This document shows positions 27,192 through 40,575 of a stretch of 64,000 bases of DNA, piece by piece. Source of the DNA: Setaria digitata (lineage: Eukaryota > Nematoda > Chromadorea > Rhabditida > Setariidae). The notes under the pieces were generated by a model. The model ran no database searches, was not told where the DNA came from, and was given only the letters and a program-made list of their open reading frames with translations. Location: contig RCAB01000296.1 of the NCBI GenBank assembly GCA_003640385.1, positions 1 through 64,000 on the forward strand, read 5' to 3'. Positions within the stretch are counted from its first letter, which is position 1. Each line of letters starts with the position of its first letter. Made by a program: the position numbers and the translations under genes.

Positions 27192-30142
27192 ACTAGTGGA
27201 CTATAAATTCAATCCATTCACATTTTATCACTCTTATCAGTTCATGAAATTTTCTCAAACATATAGAAAAAATAAAAGGGACATTCTAATTCCCAAAAAA
27301 AAAAAATCTAAGAAATCGTAAATAATGATGAAATATTATCTCATATCATCTTAAGCTGTATTAAATAGGACGAAATACTTATAAAAATTCATTTACTACC
27401 ACATACAGCACTAAATAGATTATACTACAATAACATGCAATATCTATGCAATTACAGTATTGTCGTCGACAGTATGATACGCCACAGTTTCTACTTACTG
27501 TACGATATGGTTTACTGATATATTTTGTACTCCATACAGAATATCAAATCACTCTATGTCACATGTCATATTGCACAGTAGTCCGCGTGTGCCGTATCCG
27601 TATATACTGTACTACAAGCTTTTATGCTACTACTGACTACTATGAGGGATACCGTATATTAAATATTGTACCGTGTTACTGTTTATGTAAACAGATTTTG
27701 ATATTATCTATTTTACTTAGATAAGTTATTCCAAGGGAGTTAGTGCGAAGTTCTGGAACTGCAAAGTTCGAACTCTTTGCTGAAACATCTGAATGCTCTG
27801 TTCTAATGGATAAACGATAAAGACACAAGACGAGTAATCTCGTAAAATAGTAGAAAAAGAGAAAGAAGAGAGGAAAAGTTAATTAAAAACGAGAGAGTAC
27901 TATCTTGACGGGACATTCTTCCTCTCACAATTTGTTAGCATCTCTCTTCTTCGCAATTCCCATCAATCTCTCGTTCTCGTAATTCCTGCAATCTTCTCTC
28001 TTCTAATCATTGTCCGAGTGCGTTATCTTTCTCTCTTGCAGTCTCTCTCACAAACACACTATCTACGTAAAAGTTAACACTCTTGGTTAACTCTCGCCAG
28101 TACTCTCCAAATTCTTAATTCTCTGCTCTACGTGTCTGCTGTACATACCCTCGTGACACCTCATTCTCTGAGCACCAAATTGACCGCGAAATACCGGGAG
28201 ATAGTTCGGGGTGACAGTTCTCGATCTGTGTATGATTGATGCTATGATATTAGTGTTTCGCGGTTAAGTGAGGAACGTATTATTGCTAACTTGGAATTAT
28301 TTATAAGTTTTAGATTTGAAATTGAAATAAATTTTTGAATATTTCACTTTTGGGATATTTTAAGGAGTTTAGAATGTGTGAGCTATTCATCTCAAAATTT
28401 TTGGAGTAATCTGTCGGGTTTTTTTTTTTTATTTTGGTTCAAATTCTCAAATCAAAGTTTTCCAAAATGAAAACGAAAAGTTTCGAAACTCATTTAAGCA
28501 ACTTCCCTACTATCACTACTTCCCTCTCTTCCGATCTTTTTTTTTCTTTTTTCTTACTCCAAAATTTTAATAGATAACTATTAAGACGAAATTGGTTTCT
28601 TCTTCTCATTCCGTCTAAAATAAATTTTATTTTTATGATGTTTATTTAATTTTTTATCCCTCTCCTTTCTTTTTTCTCTTTTTCAAAATGAAAAATTTCA
28701 TTTGAAATCAACTCATTTGCTCTTTGATTTTTAATACATACAAAGTTTAGTATTTGAGGAATTAAAAAAAAAAAAAAAAAAAGAGAAGAAAAATTTCTTT
28801 CTTTTAACAAATTGCAAATACACAAAAATTTTTATGCTGAAACACAAAGTTTTTGTCATTAAATTTCTCTTAGTCAGTTTGAAATTTCCATCAGTTTGCC
28901 GTAAACAAAATGCTTTCCGTTCCAAATTGATACATCCAAGTTTTTTGTTTGATTTCCTTTTTTTTTTTCCACTCCCTTTAATTTCTTTTTACATTTAATG
29001 AAATATTTCATTTCATTAGTAGAAACACCAATGAGGCAGAATTTTTATTAAAAAATGCAATTTATTGAAAAGTATGAAGTCAGAATAGGTCCGCTGAAAT
29101 AAACGAACAGTAGCGATCTGTCGTAATTTAGCAATGACCGGTTGTTAATTTTCAATGCATATCATTTTTCTTTGCACTTTTTTCCTGCTGACAAAATTTC
29201 GTCTCAAAAAGTTTTAGAATTTTAGAAATTTGAAATACTTAATAAATTGTCATTTAACGCATTGGTGGTGTTTTATTGCTTAGCAGCAGTTTGTGATTGT
29301 TAATGATGCTGTTATTTTAGTGAACATTCGATATGGTTTTCAGAAAATAAACCAATAACCATTAATAAAAAGTTGCACAAGAATTGGGTCATAGGAAATT
29401 TCGGTTTTAAAACTTTCAAAAACGTTAAGAAAAATGGTGAGAATGATGGAAATGAAGCGAAATTGGAGGAAATAATGAAGTAATGGAATTAATTAAGGAA
29501 ATGATCATTCAGATTTTCATACAACACTATCGATGCATAAAAAAAATACTCAGACAGCTGACTGATTAATATTACTGTTCATTTTGTGTATACTGTAAGA
29601 CAATCGAGGCGTACTGTGAAAGGGAATCTAAAATTGAGCAACTAGGTTAGTCTTGAATTGGAACAGAAAAGCACAAAATAGTCTAGCATTTTCGATTTTA
29701 CAATTACAAATTACGAAAATGATTGATTACTATTAATGCCAGTTAAGGTTCAGTGTAATGAATCTCTTACTCTGATAGGTGAGGTAGGAAGAACTGAACC
29801 TACTTTTTTAGCTTTTAATAACTTTTTTTCTAGCCAGCAATACTGTATCTGGTAATTCTACAAAAAAATAATAATAATAATAATAATAGGAAAAGTGAAA
29901 GCCATTTATATCTAATAACTTGATTTTGTTCATTGCAATATTTCTTATGAAACTGATCACAATACTTTGGAAATTTCCAAAGAACTTGAACTGACTTTCA
30001 CTCCTTCCTCCTGCCAGCATTAGTATTCACTTTTTTTGTTTCGAAAGTATATTAATTTCAATTTAATCTGAAAAAAATTTCAAATGTTTGTGTGTGAATG
30101 GTGAAGTATTCGGGAGAAAAAAGCAATAAGAAAGTGTTAGTA
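27192..30142. other. Intergenic between the ZIP transporter and NDUFB9
   Basis: About 3 kb without a supportable gene. About 27400-27720 is rich in TACTGTA/TACAGTA-type strings. About 27880-28290 is a less AT-rich, pyrimidine-skewed island (many TCTCTC runs). The rest is AT-rich with long homopolymers. A short hairpin at 29746-29801 is described under findings. The island might hold the NDUFB9 promoter or a decayed repeat. Confidence 0.5.
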
Positions 30143-32708
30143 TTATTCAGCGGAAATTTGAGTAACGTTCTGATCAGCACCACGGAAATTTCCTTCAAAA
30201 TATTGAAAACCACTGATTGTTAAAACACCCAATGTTATTGCAATAATTTCTTCTCTTACTGCTTTTGAATCATTTCGTTGTTCAAATAATACCTAAAAAT
30301 AAATTTTAATTAAATTATTCATTAAAGCTATTGAACAAAAAATTAGTGATGCAAACAGTCTGGTCTGTTGCAATTTAGTGGCTAATTTGATAAAAATTCA
30401 GATTGCTGAATCCGACACTTCACCGTTGTTTCGGTTTTCACATTTGAAACAATTCAAAATTCGATTTGTTTAATTGCTAAATAAGGTAATTAGCTACCTC
30501 CATAAATGTCATAAAAATGAATGTTCCAATAGCAAGCCCTTCAAGCACCAATATAATACCTTGTCGCCATGATTCATTCATATCAATATTCTGAATAAGT
30601 TTTTTTATAATCTACTAGATGGCATAAATTTATTCAGGAGATCATCTTGGCATTAATTTTCCGCTGACTTCCTACATCATATCTGACTAGTTCTGTACAG
30701 TATGCCTATTTATAGGATTATTCTACAGTAAACCCAACAGTATCCCGCTTGCCCTTTCATGAAATACTAATATTCTGAAATTCAACACATGCTTCAGAAC
30801 CACCACTGTTTCTAAATTAGGAGTAATCAGAATTTCGCTATTTTTGTTTGAAAAAAAAGAAGTTCCAAAAGGTCTATGAAATAAAATGACCGAAAATGAA
30901 TTAAATTTTATTAAAACCTGCAAAAGTATTCCCGTGAATGATCCTATTGGTGTCATCAATGAATATATTGTTATTGTCGCAATAACCATTTTAACTTTTT
31001 GCGCAATTGTTCGCGATATTTGTAGGCCAACACTAAATGCTTCGATACCTTTGTGTAGAAGAAGCGAAATAAATAAAGTTATAATGCCAAATTTTTCATC
31101 CTAAAAGTTTTGAAATTGAAGGAAAAAATTAAAACAAAATAAAATTCTAATTAATGTCCATTTTTGCCAAATTATTGGATAAAAATTCGAATAATTTAGT
31201 CACATTTTTGGTATATTTACTGCTAATTTATGATATTTAAAACTGTAGCATTTTTGATAGAGGATAAATGTTAATTATAGAAATTTATTAATTATTAAAT
31301 GCATTCCAATCGCCATATTCTTTCAGCTGCATTCCTAACAAATTTATGTGTATTTAAATTAAGTATATGAGTAATATTTTGTCATTTTTTTTCTTTTTGT
31401 TTCTGAATACAATCAACTACTATTACTAATAGCAATAACATGCATCATACGAAACTATTTGAAAATACTTTTACAGTGATGAAATGTTAGAAAAGAAAAA
31501 GAAAATTGATGTAATTAAGTATAGCTGTTGCTGATGTTGATAGATTGATAATGATTTTGATAATGTTTTTCTGTTAAAATTCAACACTTAATTCCAGTTT
31601 TAGTATAATTTGAATTAAATATTAAAAGCTACTGTTCGTTGAATTTCTTGACATCAGCAATAAATAATGAAACATATGTTATGTTTTATTATACATTAAA
31701 TTAATTGTTATTTTGTACTGTATCATATCATATCATGTCGCATATCAGTTTCCACACATCGTATCAAATCATATTGTTACGATGACACTATAGTATGATA
31801 GATTTTAAAATAATCACTGATAAATCATCATATCGAACTGTAGTTTTTCCATCTGCATATCAGGTCATATTGTCATGATGACTCAAGAGTATGATAAAAT
31901 AAGCTTTTTAAATAATTACTGATAAATCAGTGATGATCGATCGTAAATTATAACTTCAAAAAATGCTTCCAAACCATTTCATCCTTCCTCACTCTCTTCC
32001 ACTTCCATTTTTTTTTTCGTAAAAATAAAATTTCAATAAAATTTAGCAATTTCAAAATGGTTACCTGTACGCCAAGTGCTATCCCCTCAAGGATTGAATG
32101 AAATGACATTGCAATTGTAAATGTAATTGAATGCACAATACCGCTTGCTAAAACGTTACTACTTCGAGTTCGTTCATTGATACTTTCAATATCAGAACTA
32201 AAATTTGAAATTTTTGGTTTTATTTCTTAAAAGAAAAGAAATGAAAATAACAGTCTTTAAAGGTATTATCGCTTAATTTATGTTCAAAAATTTGCAAAAA
32301 TAAAAAGATAACAAATTTTTTATATTGTCTTTTTTCCTCGATATTTATTACTGATTGATAAACTGATAAACATCAGAAAATAACATTAGAAATAAAAAAT
32401 CGAAAAATCGCAATTCTAGTTGAGATCATTTGTTAACTATGACTGAATGCTCACACGTGTATAACACGTAACTCGTAAAATGTATTCACGTAACTTACTT
32501 AATAATCTCACCGTTACGTTCGGCATCTTTCGTTTCAAGTGCCTGAAATACTCGTAATGCTTCGGCCTCATGTTCTATTTTCATTTCTTCACCTCTCGAT
32601 AACTTGACCATTTCCAACTCTTTCCTAAATAATTATCACAACTTTAATTTTTTCAAATTCAAATTTTGAAATTTTTGATTAAATAGAATGTGAACTTTTT
32701 TACTGCTA

Positions 32709-32743
<35 letters not shown>

Positions 32744-34797
32744 AATCCACCAATGATAAATTTCGTCTTTCAGCAGCAATGAAGAAAATGTTCAAAAAAG
32801 AATGAACTATTCATTCTTCCCTTTTTTTTTCCAAGTATTTCTTCAAATTTTATCACTTTCTTTTTCGAAATTTGCTTAAAGAATTAGCATCTTTCTTTTA
32901 TCTTGAAATTAGTCTAAGAAAACTTTTTATCGTCATAACTAGAAGAAGAAAGTAACTTTTGTCTTTGGCTGCAAAAATTTCTCGTAAAAATAAGAATTTC
33001 CAGTTCCTTTTTGTTAGTTTTTTTTTTTAATTATTTATTTATGCTACAATAATTTCAATAAAAATTTATAACTTCAAAAGAAAAATTTAAGAATGAGGCA
33101 AAAACACATACTAATGATGGATTGAACAAAAAGATTGACTTACACTTTTTTTTCATCCTTATTTGTTCTCGAAAAAATCCACTTGAATATTTCCTCGAGA
33201 ACATAAACTGATAAAATTCCAATACAAATAAGAAATTCCGGTACAGGATATGTTATATCCCAGGATACGGTTTTTTTGAATTTTTGAAAATTTTCACTGA
33301 AGAAAGGAAGAAAAAAGGTAAACAGTTCAACAAGCTAGATGATGAGCTGAAGCAATTTAAAAACTTTAATTAATTTGGTCAAAATCATCGGTTTAATTAT
33401 TAATTATCATTATTTTTTTTTTAACCAAAATTTTTGCAATTCAGCAAAATTTTCTCCGGATACAATCGAATCAAATGATTAACATAAATGAGCATGACTA
33501 ATTATTAAAATAATTTATTATTATATAATTAATTTTTTGGCAACTCGCATAATCTGCAGATATTTCGATTTGTTAATTAATTGCAGGTGCTACTGCACGC
33601 TCATAAATCATTTTCAAACTGTTTCACAGTTTCCAATGCACCAAATCAACTAACTTATTAGCTTATCATTATCATCAAATTATTTCTTGTATTTAGAATA
33701 TTCAAACTTTCAAAAAGCTTTCATAAATTATTAGCGGCTAAAAAACTGCTTTACTATTAGCTATATCTTATCAACAAAAAAAAAAAAAAAAAATTTAATA
33801 AATACTTTCTAATGATATCTGATAAAAAGAAGAGTCAGCACAGCTCTTTCTTAATTACATTTAAAAAAAAAAAAACTTAATTGAAAAAAAAAAAGCCAAA
33901 CGATCATACTTAAGATGAGGTAATGTGTCTAAGAAACAAGTGGCCAAGAAGATGCCACCAGCATAGCATGACATTACGGACATAATAACTGTTGCTCTTC
34001 GATTCATCACACCGTTTGATGTGATCATTTTCATGAGCTAAATTTGAAAAATTAATAGTAATTAATAAAAAAATGTCTGGCTAATGATGAGAATAATGAT
34101 CTAGCACAAAATGATGAGTTCAGATGTTGTGATTTTTCTTCTTCACGATTATCAGGGTAAGACTACATTTTCTTTTGATATCATTCATTGACAAATTGTT
34201 CGGTAGCAATATTATTTCTTTCTATTCTTTTTTCTCTTTCTTTTTTTTTGCTTGCATTATTCTTAAAACTATTAGCTAAATTAATGTATTGTCTGGTAAT
34301 TAGCCTTATTGTAACTAGTGGCAGTAAGCATTTCCTGTTAAATAAACCCACTAAAATGTAATCAGTTTTATTAACGAATTTCTAATTTCACTATTGCACT
34401 TTTTTTTTTCAAAAAAAAATTAGTTTTGTTCTTTCACAATTATCAAAAAAAAAAAAGAAAGAGAGAGTTAAACTTGCGAAAATTAACGAAATATCAGAAT
34501 TTCAGAATAAAATTGCAATAATTTTTATCATTTATTGCAGTATAAATTTACAATCGACTTCACAAACTACAACTAGAGTTTGGAAACTTCAATTTAAAAA
34601 TCATTTTAGTCAATAAATTTTAAAATTACTACAAACAGCAGAACAAAATTTGCAAACTTTACAAGTTTAAAATTTTAGTCTTGTAAAAAAAAATATATAT
34701 ATATTTTCAAACTTACCTTAAATGGAGCAAAACCAGCAATTGCTGTTGTTAAAAACATTGCAATAGCAAAAATTATTTGCATCGTAAATTCATCCAT
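30143..34797 (-). CDS. ZIP-family (SLC39) zinc transporter
   Basis: Eight exons on the minus strand: 34797-34717, 34037-33910, 33296-33144, 32624-32499, 32197-32065, 31100-30918, 30590-30498, 30292-30143 (TAA), all phases consistent, 348 aa. ZIP proteins bring Zn2+ (sometimes Fe or Mn) into the cytosol across eight membrane helices. TM1 is near residues 4-27; TM2 lies around VIMSVMSCYAGGIFLATCFLDTLPH and TM3 around VPEFLICIGILSVYVLEE. A charged loop of about 65 residues follows. TM4 has HSITFTIAMSFHSILEGIALG (metal-binding His and Glu). TM5 has LLLHKGIEAFSVGLQ, the HK form typical of the ZIP I/II group (SLC39A1-3) rather than the HEIPHE of LIV-1 members. TM7 includes LEGLAIGTFIFMTFMEVL. The TM3-TM4 loop lacks the usual His-rich cluster. 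TTTTTAG ending at 34814 is a likely spliced-leader acceptor, 16 bases before the ATG. Confidence 0.93.
31750..31935 (+). repeat. Degenerate 96-bp tandem duplication in a ZIP intron
   Basis: Two diverged copies offset by 96 bases share ATCATATTGTYAYGATGAC, GTATGATA, and AATAATYACTGATAAATCA. It lies in the intron between the 32065 and 31100 exons. No coding content. Confidence 0.65.
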
Positions 34798-37700
34798 TTT
34801 TTTTTTGTTAAGACTAAAAAGGATAAATTTGAACAAATGTGCAAATTTTTACACCTGAAATTAACAATTAAAATAGCAAAACTAAAAATAATAAAATTTT
34901 GAAACATGAAAAAATTCTTTTTTTTTTATATTTAAAGTGAAATTTTTATTGCAATTAAAAAATTTTGTTCGATGTAACCTTTACAGTTAAATATGTCGCC
35001 AAATTTTTCCTCCATGCCAGCAGCATAACTTTAAAAACTGCAGCTAATTAGCAATTTTCAAATATGTTTGAAAAAAAAAAATGAATTTTAGAAATTTGAA
35101 AAGAACAAAAGGATAAATTAATTCAAATAGAATAAATGAATCAAATTTGCATGTTTTTCATAAGTTTGATGAAACACTAATAAAGTTCACATTTTCTAGT
35201 AAAATTTATGTAAAATTAAAAAATACAAATTTAGCTATAACTTCAAATAAAACCTGAAATGAAGTTTAAAAATTGTTGTTAATTTCTCAAGCGCTTTGTC
35301 AGTTAATCATTCGGTTTAGCTGAAATATTTAATTTTTTTTTTTATTTTATGATAACAAAAGCAAAAAACAAATATAAAAATATGCAAGTAACCGAGCATG
35401 AAGACAATTTCTGTACAAATCTTTGTTAGCGTTCAGCAGTCAGCCAGTTTGGGAAAGAAAAAAGAATATTTTTGATTTTTTTTAAATTTATTTTTTAATT
35501 TTTAGCATGAAAATAAAAATAGTAGCCTTTCTTAAATTTGCCGTATGTAATTTAAATGTATTCCAAAATAGGCGGATTAATAATGGCGGTTCAATAGGAA
35601 ATAGATGTAGTTCATTTTCATTCCAAAAAATACACTTGAAAAGCGTAATTTTCAAAAAAAAAAAACCCAAAAGTAATTTTGTTTATTTTAAAATAACGCT
35701 TAAAATTAAGTAAATAGAAATTAAAATCTAAAAAAAAAACAAAAATTATTTTCATATCAAAAAAGTAAAGCAAAAAAAAAAATTACCGCCTTGGCCAATT
35801 TTATTTATGTATAAAATTTAATCAATTTATTATCAACATATTTGTACACAAACTGCATAGCCATATTCTTTCTGATAAAAAAAACATATAGCAAAATGAT
35901 AAGGAGATTTATAATTGATTAAAATATTTTCTGCGCACTTGCTTCTGTGATATTTTATTGTTATCAACCACTGCGATATTTTTTTTTTTTTATTGTATTT
36001 TTACTTTTATTATTTCCTCTTCTGTTATGGATCTTTCTATAAAATTCAGACTAGAGACTTTAGTTTGCAATGTTATAGCAAATTCAAATTGTTGCGCACA
36101 CTAGATGTATGAAACGCAATAATTCTAACTTTTAATAAATTTGTTTTATGCAAATTTAAATAATCTTTAAATTTAAGTAAAATTTTAGAACAAAACATTC
36201 TGTGCCTTTTTTGTTTACTTTTTTTTTTGTTAATTTAAATTAAATGGAATTATTTTCTTAATAAATTTTGGATTCATTATTTAGTTCTGAAAATGCTACC
36301 ACTTTAGTCGACAATGTGGCTAATACAATACCGTCAAACAACAGCTTTTTCTTTGACCAATTCATTAACAGAGAACTTAAATTTAATTTCGACACTTATT
36401 AAAATGTTAGTTTTTTTTTTAAATACAAGCAGAATTGGTGATTAATAATACGTTCATTGAATTCTCATGAAGTTCCAATTTATTTTTTTGTGAAATTTTT
36501 TACGGCCATTGCTGCAGAAATGAGCAAAAACAGCATAAATTCTCAACAACTTTTTCTTGCTTAACTAAGTTTAAAAATTTTTGAGTCATTTGTTTACTCT
36601 TGATAATTTTTAACATCATAAAGGATATCACTAAGAATATCTATCTCTGACCATGATTTTCAATTAAAGTTAATTAGCCAAAGTTATCAAAATGTCTATC
36701 TGATTAATTTAAATATTAAAAATTTACTTTCTCACCATAAAAAAAAAAACAAAAACAAACAAACAAACAAACAAAAACACTTGCAAAAAATGTTGCCAAA
36801 CAGGAAGTTTGAATATTGAGAAATGAGGGAGTGTAGACAGGCTCCAGGAGAAACGAAGTTGCTTTTTTAAATTATCTACCAGCAATCAGACCAAAGAACA
36901 TCGCACATTGATAAGAAATTATCATTAGCCAAAAATTTGTAATTTTCATTAACTTTAGCAACCAATTTTCACAAAATCAATTAACACTGATAGCAGTATG
37001 AAATATCACGTGCTAATCTTATCTCTGATAAATTTCGCTCAATTTTATCTCTTCCCAAGAGATTCCCAAGTCCATATCACGGTCCATACAGAATCGGATG
37101 CCAAAAAAAGTATTAATATTATGATTACGAAATGTTTGGAAAAAGAGATGTGATATAATTCAGATGGATTTAGTTGGGCAGATATGTGTGTAACAGTCAT
37201 GATAAACTTGCATGAGTAATAGTAAAAGCATAAATTGAACCTAATCAAGGATACGGTAAAGTGCAGGAGGTAGGGTAGCAATACCTGTAGAAAGTTTTTT
37301 AATTACTGGTTGATAGTTCGGATGAAAGTAACTGAATTGTTGAAAGTACTAAGGTGTTCTCACAAGTTTTTAGGTCTATCAATTTTGTGAGGAATAGAGC
37401 AGTACGGTAGAATGAAATAGCAGCACGGTAACAAACGGCACTAGGGAGCAGGATACGGTCAGCCACATTTTAGTATCAATGTTTAGCTTAGAAAAATCAG
37501 AAATTCCGAGGATCGAAATCCTTACTAAGCAAACTAATACTATTACGGTAGGTAATTCTGTAAACATCATTCATTTCCTTCTTTTTTTTTAACTGTAATA
37601 AAATAAGGAGGAGAAAACGAATGAGATTTTAAATTATGCAAAATGAAAAGATTTTAAAAAAGTGTTTGTGTAAAAGTTGAATTAAATAAAATTAAATAGG

Positions 37701-39047
37701 AAGCTGTAGAGGAAATAACTTAATCAGTAATCATAAGATTTTGGAACTGAATTAGTATTATGCAATTATGAGATATTGAAATAACCTGAAATTCCTTTTT
37801 CTTTTCTCTTCGATTGAAAAGAAAAAGCAAAAATTATTTACTACAAAAAATAATGTGGGATTAATTAACAGTAAACAACCTATTCAGCTGAAAGTATATA
37901 TAAAATTAAATATAAAAAAATTTGAATATAAAAATATAAAAATTAAAAAATTAAATTGTCCTATCTTTTCTATTGAAAGCAAAAACATGCGTGGGAAATA
38001 AACGAATAAATGAATTAAATTAGGCTAAAAGATGGATTTACAATTAATTTGATAATAATTAAGTAAAATTAATATCAAATGTCAAATATCCTTCTTCTAA
38101 GTCTTTAATTTTCAAACACCTCTTTTTTCTTATATAATCATTAAAATAGATTAATAGGAATGATTTCTTTTGTTGATATCAAAATAAATTATTTACAACA
38201 ATTTCTGTTTTTTCAATTTATCGATAAAAATTTTAGTGATAAGAAATTATATTGAGAAGTTGAAAATATGCCACACATTACATATACAAAATGCACATGT
38301 AGACGGTCAGTTTAGTACCAAATGATAAGTTGTGATAATGAGAAATTTTACAAGCTTCAAACTATCAGTACTGATAGCAGTACGGGGAAAAAGAGGTGGA
38401 GAGACTGGGAAGAAGCAAGGAATGAAAGAGCAGGGAGATTGCTATGATGATAATTAGAGAAGCGTAAAGTACACTGATAAAAGTTTTAGCAGCCGTAAGA
38501 AAACCCAATACACACCAGTTTTTCTTTCACCATCATTATTTATCTACCTTGTTGAAATTCACATTTTAAACTTATCAAATATTATTTACTAATCAATTAA
38601 CAAACATCAAACTGTTCATTAGACTTATTTATCGATTAGTTTCAAACAAACAAAAACAAACAAACAAATAAACCAACGACAATGTTAACTATCGTTGAAA
38701 GCAAAAGAATAATATAATAATTTAAAGATGATTAATATTTTTTAATTTGTTTTCTTCTTTTCCATGTTCAATATCATTAGCAGAATTTGGCAAAGTTTTT
38801 TTTTTTTTTGTCATTCAAAGTGATCATCTGATAATCAGCAGATTTAAAATTGACTCCTAAATTTGTAAATGAATCTTTAAATTCAAAAGAAAAAAAAAAG
38901 AGTGTATTGAATTAGGTGAATGCATGCAGAAAAGATAAATGTTCCAAACGGTAAAAATTTATTTTAAAATTGAAATTCAAAAAAATAAAAAATGTAATTT
39001 TCAATAATACATAAAATGATATTTATGAATTGAAGTCATTCGATCAC

Positions 39048-39055
39048 TGACGTCA
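39048..39055. promoter_or_regulatory. CRE-type palindrome TGACGTCA
   Basis: TGACGTCA sits in the larger perfect palindrome ACTGACGTCAGT (39046-39057). This is the full consensus site for CREB/ATF bZIP factors. It is more than 4 kb from any annotated protein start, so its target is unclear. Confidence 0.35.
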
Positions 39056-39057
39056 GT

Positions 39058-39102
39058 TCACTTCTTCTTGCTTCGTTTTTGCTTGTGTTGTTTATAAGAT
39101 GA
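39058..39102 (-). other. Possible tiny terminal exon with basic tail
   Basis: On the minus strand an excellent acceptor (TTGTTTTACTTTCAG) is followed by 14 codons and TGA, reading SSYKQHKQKRSKKK. Lys-rich tails of this kind are common in nucleolar or ribosomal proteins. No upstream exon was found, so this may be coincidence. Confidence 0.15.
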
Positions 39103-40102
39103 CTGAAAGTAAAACAAAATATCAGTGAAATGTCGTCAGATGCATTCTTGATTTTGAATCAGAGTGCCTTATTGCAAATGGATTAATTAATAAAATAATT
39201 TTTCATAATTAATTGGATTGATCTGGAATCATTTCTGCTAATTTCTTTTCATATTAAATTCATATTAATGGTTTTCTGGGAACTTCATATTTATGCCAAC
39301 CAATGGATTGTTTGAAATTCGAGAAATTACTGATACTTATAGTCCAATTATTCAAGTTTTACTGTCACATAGCTGCAATTAAATTTTTTTTATGATGCAA
39401 CTTTGCGAAACAAAAACAAAATCCTTTTTACAAATTATTACATATGTGAATTGAACAAAACTTTGCAATTTACTTCAACGAAATTTTACGCTTTCAGCAG
39501 TGTAACTAAAATTTCACGAATTTTTCGGAATTCATTTTTTTTTTTGGAAAATGAAAATTTTAATATCTGTGAAATTTTGCACAGTTAGTTTCAGCTTTGC
39601 GATAATTATCATTTTCTTTTTTATTTTTTCGCTGAAAAATTCTTTATTAAATGTTGGAATTACATTCAACCTTGTTTTTTCCTGCTTTAATTGAATAATT
39701 GAATTTATTTGATTAGCACTGAATTTGAAACTTTGTCTCGATTTTTAAAATCCATCATTTGATTTATTACACTGCTATTTAAATTCCCCCAAATTCACTT
39801 TAATAACTTAATCTGCTAAAATAATGATTAAAATTTGGCCATTAAAATTAGAAAAAAAAGTGGAAAAAAAAAACGAAGAGAAAATAAAAGCAAAACAAAT
39901 AGAGGGATGAAAGTTTGCGAAAAATGAATTAAAATAAGCGGAAAAACAGGCAAACAAGCAGCAAATTCTTTCTTTTTCTTTTCACTTTAATTGATTTCCT
40001 AACATTATGTCAAATTTTGGTTTAATTCAAATCTAATTCACTTTCAAATTAAAATAAGTGAAAACAGTGTGACCATTTTCACGATGGTGGCTAAATTCTC
40101 TG

Positions 40103-40175
40103 CGACCCTGGCAGGACTTGAACCTGCAATCTTCGGATCCGAAGTCCGACGCCTTATCCATTAGGCTACAGGGCC
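40103..40175 (-). tRNA. tRNA-Arg, anticodon TCG
   Basis: A 73-nt cloverleaf on the minus strand with no intron. The acceptor stem GGCCCTG pairs with CAGGGTC (one G-U pair), with discriminator G. The D arm is GCCTAATGGATAAGGC. The anticodon stem TCGGA/TCCGA encloses loop CTTCGGA, giving anticodon TCG (codon CGA, Arg). The T arm GCAGG/CCTGC encloses TTCAAGT. The internal B box GGTTCAAGTCC is near consensus. No T-run lies immediately downstream; the first TTTT is roughly 35-40 bases beyond the 3' end. Confidence 0.97.
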
Positions 40176-40575
40176 GCTGTCCTGATCTCCTACTGGTTCC
40201 TTCGATTGGCATATTTCGATTTCACAAATTTAATTCTCTCCTTTAGCTTAAAAAACTATTTAATTATCTTTTTCTTTTATTAAAAAGAAAAAGAAAGGGA
40301 AAAGAAATACATTGAAGATTGGTGAGAAAAAGAAGAAGTGATTTTAGAAGGAGAAAAGGGAAAGGGAAAGAAAGAATAAGGAATGAATTTTGATGCAAAG
40401 AAAAAGGAAAAAGAAAAAAAACAAAAACAAAAACAAAAGAAAGGAAGAAAAATGCAATAATTTGCTAAAAATTATATGAAATGGGGAGAAAAAAAAGAGG
40501 AAAAGATTAATTTTACATTAAATTTTGTGCTCTATTATGACGATAAGCAGCCCTGGAAACTATCATAACTAACAT

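Larger units (their letters stand above)
34798..40102. other. Gene-poor region upstream of the ZIP gene
   Basis: About 5.3 kb of very AT-rich DNA. No gene is supportable. A perfect palindromic CRE-type site lies at 39048-39055, and a tiny exon-like frame on the minus strand lies at 39058-39102. Open frames near 37050-37570 (minus) are hydrophobic but overlap a stretch rich in ACGGTA-type strings and show no family signal. Confidence 0.5.

Noticed and set aside
37045..37570. Two hydrophobic minus-strand frames
   Set aside because: They overlap a stretch full of ACGGTA/TACTGT strings, show no splice signals linking them and no family motif.
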